64,000 bases of DNA from an uncultured Clostridia bacterium (GTDB lineage: Bacteria; Bacillota; Clostridia; UBA1381): assembly GCA_934501535.1 (NCBI GenBank), contig CAKSUM010000012.1, forward strand, positions 24,433 to 88,432, given 5' to 3'. Under the pieces are notes generated by a model. It ran no database searches, had not been told where the DNA came from, and worked only from the letters and a program-made list of their open reading frames with translations. A program made the position numbers and the translations under genes. Shown here in pieces: positions 60,733 to 64,000 of this stretch (position 1 is the stretch's first letter; each line of letters opens with the position of its first letter).

Positions 60733-61242
60733 TTACTTCATACTTTCAATAATGCCCAGACAGTCCTTTGTTGTATAGCCCCAAAGAATTGAGCTTAATG
60801 TAGCCGTTGCGTCCTTTCGCCAGTTATACAACGTCTGACAGGAAATAGGTCCGGTGTATTTTTCAACCTTATCAATAATATCATCAACGCTTTTTAGCGG
60901 CTTGTCCGAAAGATATGAATAGTAGATTACCCAATAATATTCCTCGCCGTTTTCGTGCTTGCGCCGCATAAGGTCAACCGCCGCATCTACAATTGCAAGC
61001 ATCTTTTTGTTGCGTTCCATCGTGCGTGCCTGTTCGGCAATATCGCACCCGGCAAGGTCAAAGCCGGCGGCATATGACATATCCAAAAACTCGCTCATCT
61101 TGCACCCGGTTTCAAACTCGAAATTCATCTCTGCACGAATTGCGGAGGCTTCTATGCTCCAGACCACCTCGCGGTATTTTTTCAGAAGTAACTCCGTGTT
61201 ATGGTACAGATATTTTTCTCTTTCCTGTTTCTTATCGTTCAT
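60733..61242 (-). CDS. HTH-type regulator, sigma/ArpU-like
   Basis: The 169-residue protein has a C-terminal helix-turn-helix-like segment (ISCQTLYNWRKDATATLSSI) similar to sigma region 4 or ArpU-type phage regulators. The N-terminus is helical (YHNTELLLKKYREVVWSIEA). GGAAGGA lies 7 bases before the ATG. It is downstream of a terminator of the partition operon and directly upstream of the Tad promoter, so it may regulate the Tad operon or the partition genes. DNA binding is inferred. Confidence 0.5.
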   Translation of the reverse strand: MNDKKQEREKYLYHNTELLLKKYREVVWSIEASAIRAEMNFEFETGCKMSEFLDMSYAAGFDLAGCDIAEQARTMERNKKMLAIVDAAVDLMRRKHENGEEYYWVIYYSYLSDKPLKSVDDIIDKVEKYTGPISCQTLYNWRKDATATLSSILWGYTTKDCLGIIESMK

Positions 61243-61267
61243 AAATATTCCTTCCTTTCCTCTACTA

Positions 61268-61299
61268 AAAAAGCACTACGTTCTGTTCCGTAATGCTTT
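61268..61299 (-). terminator. Terminator after the HigB-like protein 2 gene
   Basis: GCATTACG and CGTAGTGC arms around GAACAGAA, then TTTTTT on the minus strand. It ends the ParA-ParB-HigB-like operon; no promoter is obvious between it and the HTH gene. Confidence 0.65.
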
Positions 61300-61317
61300 C
61301 TTTAAGATATTAAATTG

Positions 61318-61680
61318 TTAAGCGGCAATATGCTTTGCGTTTCGCTCCGACATAAACCGTGCGAGAGCTTTCTCGGCACAAGCCAAGTTCTTGTCCGTGT
61401 CACGCCTGTCCTTTTTATAGAATGCGTGAAGAAAATACACATTGCTGTTCTCTTCATAGAATAAAATCCGGATAAGCTTGCCCGACGCCTTAAACCGCAT
61501 TTCGTACAGCTTGCTGCTAAGCGATATATGCTTGACATACGGCTCGGACAGTGCTCCGGATTCGCCCAGGATATATCCGACGCAAAACAAAAATTTCTTT
61601 TTGACCTTTTCATCGGCTTTTGCTATGAAATCCTCGACAGGTGCATAACCGCCGTTTCTGTAATAGAATACTTTTCTCAT
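61318..61680 (-). CDS. HigB/Gp49-like RelE-superfamily protein 2
   Basis: The 120-residue protein is a clear paralogue of the one at 60191: EPYVKHISLSSKLYEMRFKA and FLHAFYKKDRRDTDKNLACA, in the same spacing. It overlaps the ParB gene by 4 bases (GGAGGG 5 bases before the ATG), so it is translated with the partition proteins. No antitoxin is adjacent; ParB or the element itself may offset any toxicity. Function as a toxin is inferred from the family. Confidence 0.7.
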   Translation of the reverse strand: MRKVFYYRNGGYAPVEDFIAKADEKVKKKFLFCVGYILGESGALSEPYVKHISLSSKLYEMRFKASGKLIRILFYEENSNVYFLHAFYKKDRRDTDKNLACAEKALARFMSERNAKHIAA

Positions 61681-62591
61681 ACAATCCCTCCCTCATACTT
61701 CTCTAAAAATTCCAAAATCGCATTTTCCATATCTTTCGGCGTATCAAACTTGTCCGCATACCTTGTAAGCTCACCCTTTGAAAAATATGTATGGTTCGGC
61801 TTTGTGTCTGTCAGGTTGAGAATTGTTATGATGTCGGCTCTTGAAAGCTCTCTTTTCTGATGTTCAAGCCGCAGATTTGACGCACGGCGTTTGTCGATAT
61901 TGCAAATGTGCTTGTCAAACACCACGTCATATACAATACTCTGTTCCTCTTTTGAAAGATACGAAAGCTCAATCGCAATTTTCTGTTTCAGCTTTTTCGT
62001 GTCAATCAAATCGAGCAGCTCGTCGGTCAGCTCATTAAACCGAAGATAGTTATATACGCTCGACTTCGACGCGTGAAATTCCTTTGCAAGAATTTCGTCA
62101 AGCTTGCCGTCCTCCGGATTCCACCCGTTGGAATTTCGTGTTTTCTTCAGATCGTTATATCGCAGAAGATACGATTTTGCAATCTCTGACGGAAGAACAA
62201 TGTCTCTTTGGCTGAAATTTGTGTTAATCAAAATCCTGTTTGCGGTTTCATCATCAACGTCAACCACAATCGCCCTTACCGTCTTTTTCCCGATACTCTC
62301 AATCGCTTTCGTACGCCTGTGTCCGGACAGTATTTCATATCTTCCGTTTTGCAGCAGGCGGATAACAATAGGGTTCATCTGACCGTCCTTTCTGATACTC
62401 TCGGCTAACATCTGCAGCTTTTTGTCATCATTCACCTTAAACGGGTGATGTGCATTTTCGTTGAGCTGCGATATGTTTACGTCCCTTATGCTGATATTGT
62501 CGGACAGACCGAACATTTCCGCCATATCACGCATAACCGAGCTGTCCTTTTCCTTGTCCGCAAGAGCCGAATATATTTTGTTATCTGCCAT
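61677..62591 (-). CDS. parB: ParB-like partition protein
   Basis: The 304-residue protein has the ParB N-terminal motif RLLQNGRYEILSGHRRTKAI and the HTH region EFHASKSSVYNYLRFNELTD, as in ParB/Noc partition proteins that bind parS sites. It forms an operon with ParA. GGAGCTGATC lies before the ATG. A nearby parS was not identified by eye; the 63426-63457 inverted repeat is one candidate. Confidence 0.85.
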   Translation of the reverse strand: MADNKIYSALADKEKDSSVMRDMAEMFGLSDNISIRDVNISQLNENAHHPFKVNDDKKLQMLAESIRKDGQMNPIVIRLLQNGRYEILSGHRRTKAIESIGKKTVRAIVVDVDDETANRILINTNFSQRDIVLPSEIAKSYLLRYNDLKKTRNSNGWNPEDGKLDEILAKEFHASKSSVYNYLRFNELTDELLDLIDTKKLKQKIAIELSYLSKEEQSIVYDVVFDKHICNIDKRRASNLRLEHQKRELSRADIITILNLTDTKPNHTYFSKGELTRYADKFDTPKDMENAILEFLEKYEGGIV

Positions 62592-63363
62592 ATCCGATCA
62601 GCTCCTTTACAATTTGTGCGTATGCTGCGGAAATTTTGTGTTTGGGCATAAGCTCAACGATGCTTTTGCCGTAGAGCGTCTGTTCCGCTGCACGGACAGA
62701 GTACGGTACGGGAGTATCAAACACCTTTACACTCTCTCCATACATTTCTCGTGTTTTCTCTAAGATTGCCTTGCAAATATTTGCGTTAGACTGGTATTTT
62801 GTAATGAAGATACCGACGTTCAAATTCGGGTTGAGCTTTAGTTTTGTGATATTAACCGTGTCGAGCATAACTTTTAAGCTTTCAAATGACAGGTATTGTG
62901 CCTCAACCGGAATCAGAACATAATCGCTTGCCGTCAGCGAGTTCATCACGATAACCCCAAGCGACGGCGGCGAATCTATTAATATGTAATCATAATCTTT
63001 CCTTACATATTCTACAATTCCTTTTAACACATACTCTCTTGCCATAGCGTTCATCAGCTTGAGGTCAAGTCCGGCAAGCAGATAGTTTGCCGGAATGACA
63101 TCAACACTGCCGATACGCATAATGCAGTCGCGTACATCATAATATGAAATCTTTCCGTCGATTGCGGCAGACATAATATCCGCAAGCGTCGGAAAAGAAG
63201 TATCCGGATTGCGTCCGAGCGCGGTCAGAATATTTCCCTGACTGTCGGTATCAATTATGAGAACGCTTTTACCCATAGCAGACATTGAATATGCTATATT
63301 AATAGTAGATACAGTTTTACCTACGCCGCCTTTTAAATTAACGAGATTAAAAACTTCACTCAT
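62581..63363 (-). CDS. parA: ParA-like partition ATPase
   Basis: The 260-residue protein has the deviant Walker A KGGVGKTVSTINIAYSMSAM (residues 10-29), DTDSQGNILTALG and YDYILIDSPPSLGVIVMNSL, the ParA signature. With ParB it keeps the element or chromosome segment segregating. AAAGGAGG precedes the ATG. It is the first gene reading leftward from the tRNA. Confidence 0.95.
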   Translation of the reverse strand: MSEVFNLVNLKGGVGKTVSTINIAYSMSAMGKSVLIIDTDSQGNILTALGRNPDTSFPTLADIMSAAIDGKISYYDVRDCIMRIGSVDVIPANYLLAGLDLKLMNAMAREYVLKGIVEYVRKDYDYILIDSPPSLGVIVMNSLTASDYVLIPVEAQYLSFESLKVMLDTVNITKLKLNPNLNVGIFITKYQSNANICKAILEKTREMYGESVKVFDTPVPYSVRAAEQTLYGKSIVELMPKHKISAAYAQIVKELIGYGR

Positions 63364-63751
63364 AGAAAAGCCTCCTTTATATATATTGTTATATATTAAG
63401 GTAGACAGAGTTGGGACAGGTGAAAGTGCAAATGCAAAGACTCATATACACTTGCACTAACACCCTATGAAATTTTGTAATTAAGAAATATTTTGAAATA
63501 ACTGCTAAGAACAATGTCTATGTTATGACTGTTGACAAGAACCCAAGCCCTTTTACACATAACCAACAACCGTTGCGACTAAATACATATTTTATACAGA
63601 CCGATATATCTTTTTGTTATGTGTTTTCAGGTTTACAGTCATACGGCTGAATTTTTGATAAATTCTTAAAATTCAGTCCAAGAAGGTGATTTTACGTCTA
63701 CTTTTCTAAACGTAAAAAACCTCGAAAACATAGTGTTTTCAAGGTTTTTAC
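63364..63751. other. Intergenic region with inverted repeats between parA and tRNA-Asn
   Basis: No gene is seen in these 388 bases. It holds GTGCAA/TTGCAC arms at 63426-63457, a nested inverted repeat (TATGACTGT at 63524-63532 and ACACATAAC at 63555-63563, with GTTATGTGT at 63616-63624 and ACAGTCATA at 63635-63643), and a CTGAATTTT/AAAATTCAG stem (63647-63676). Candidates are a parS/centromere, an origin of replication or transfer, or recombination sites. Confidence 0.6.
63713..63750 (-). terminator. Terminator of tRNA-Asn
   Basis: AAAAACCT-GAAAACA / TGTTTTC-AGGTTTTT hairpin with a T-run on the minus strand, just after the tRNA CCA end. Confidence 0.75.
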
Positions 63752-63827
63752 TGGCTCCTCAAGTTGGGCTCGAACCAACGACCCTGCGGTTAACAGCCGC
63801 ATGCTCTGCCAACTGAGCTATTGAGGA
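63752..63827 (-). tRNA. tRNA-Asn (GTT anticodon)
   Basis: The minus strand gives a full cloverleaf: acceptor TCCTCAA/TTGAGGA, D-arm AGCTCAGTTGG, anticodon arm GCGGCTGTTAACCGC with GTT, T-arm GGTTCGAGCCC, and encoded CCA at 63752-63754. Its 3' end faces the conjugation cluster, as in tRNA-inserted ICEs. Confidence 0.95.
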
Positions 63828-63911
63828 ATATGACCAAATTTGCACCGCGTTTTTATGCACTTTGCACAATTTGGATTTTGTACCCTTAACTCAATTTTTA
63901 GGGTTGCATTG

Positions 63912-63945
63912 TTGACGCTTGCCCTGCCAACTGAGCTAATCAGGA
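63912..63945 (-). pseudogene. tRNA 5'-half fragment
   Basis: The minus strand carries TCCTGATTAGCTCAGTTGGC followed by AGGGCAAGCGT, similar to a tRNA acceptor/D-arm half with no matching 3' half. It may be a broken tRNA or a footprint of recombination near a tRNA. Confidence 0.4.
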
Positions 63946-63952
63946 ATATGTG

Positions 63953-63977
63953 AAAAATCCGAAATTTCTTTCGGATT
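63953..63977 (-). terminator. Terminator of a gene right of the window
   Basis: AATCCGAAA/TTTCGGATT stem (63956-63964 with 63969-63977) with a TTTTT run on the minus strand. Confidence 0.7.
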
Positions 63978-64000
63978 CTTCAGTTCCGGCAACTATCTAT

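Noticed and set aside
63531..63560. TTGACA on the plus strand as a promoter
   Set aside because: No -10 box at 16-18 bases; part of the inverted repeat arm.

Overview
The window looks like a chromosomal segment of a Gram-positive anaerobe of the class Clostridia (Bacillota). The signs are strong AGGAGG-type ribosome binding sites, a VirD4/VirB4/PrgI conjugation module of the clostridial type, S-layer-homology and 'stalk' (copper amine oxidase N-terminal-like) surface domains, and a tRNA-Asn with an encoded CCA. I cannot name the species. Nearly every gene is on the minus strand, so the biological order runs from high to low coordinates. The right end carries tRNA-Asn (63752-63827), whose 3' end faces the gene cluster. 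That suggests an integrative conjugative element (ICE) inserted at the tRNA, but no integrase is visible; only a 45-codon recombinase-like stub lies at the far left.

Layout in transcription order. (1) 63.4-60.7 kb: ParA, ParB, a RelE/HigB-like toxin homologue and a small HTH protein, preceded by a spacer rich in inverted repeats. (2) 60.6-53.2 kb: a Tad/Flp-pilus operon (HigB-like gene, CpaE/TadZ-like, SAF/CpaB-like, MinD-like, CpaF/TadA, TadB, TadC, Flp-like pilin, DUF4320-like protein), interrupted by an opposite-strand RelB-YafQ toxin-antitoxin pair. (3) 53.2-43.6 kb: a type IVa-like pilus set (PilT, PilB, PilM, PilN, PilO, PilC, major pilin and four minor pilin-like proteins). (4) 43.5-32.0 kb: secreted Ig-like, Big2-like and stalk-domain proteins, prepilin peptidase PilD, a TadE-like protein, a candidate type I toxin-antitoxin locus and a short TadV-like peptidase. 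(5) 31.7-18.6 kb: a type IV secretion module (VirB2-like, TrbL-like, C39 peptidase, PrgI, split VirB4, VirD4/TraG) with a replication initiator and accessory proteins, interrupted by a self-contained HEPN-MNT cassette. (6) 18.6-1.7 kb: an XRE regulator, a SLOG protein, a histidine phosphatase, then a two-gene Rhs (polymorphic toxin) operon with immunity-like genes, an orphan Rhs toxin cassette, and SLH and stalk surface proteins. (7) 1.6-0 kb: the recombinase-like stub and a partial superfamily-2 helicase.

Taken together, the window appears to be a conjugative element that partitions itself (ParAB), replicates (RepA-like), transfers (VirD4/VirB4/TrbL), and also encodes two complete pilus systems with their own peptidases and a set of large secreted proteins that could act as pilus-tip or mating-contact factors. 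Several stabilising or competition modules (RelB-YafQ, HEPN-MNT, HigB-like genes, a possible type I system, Rhs toxins with immunities) are inserted at module boundaries. All functional calls rest on motifs read by eye; no database search was possible.
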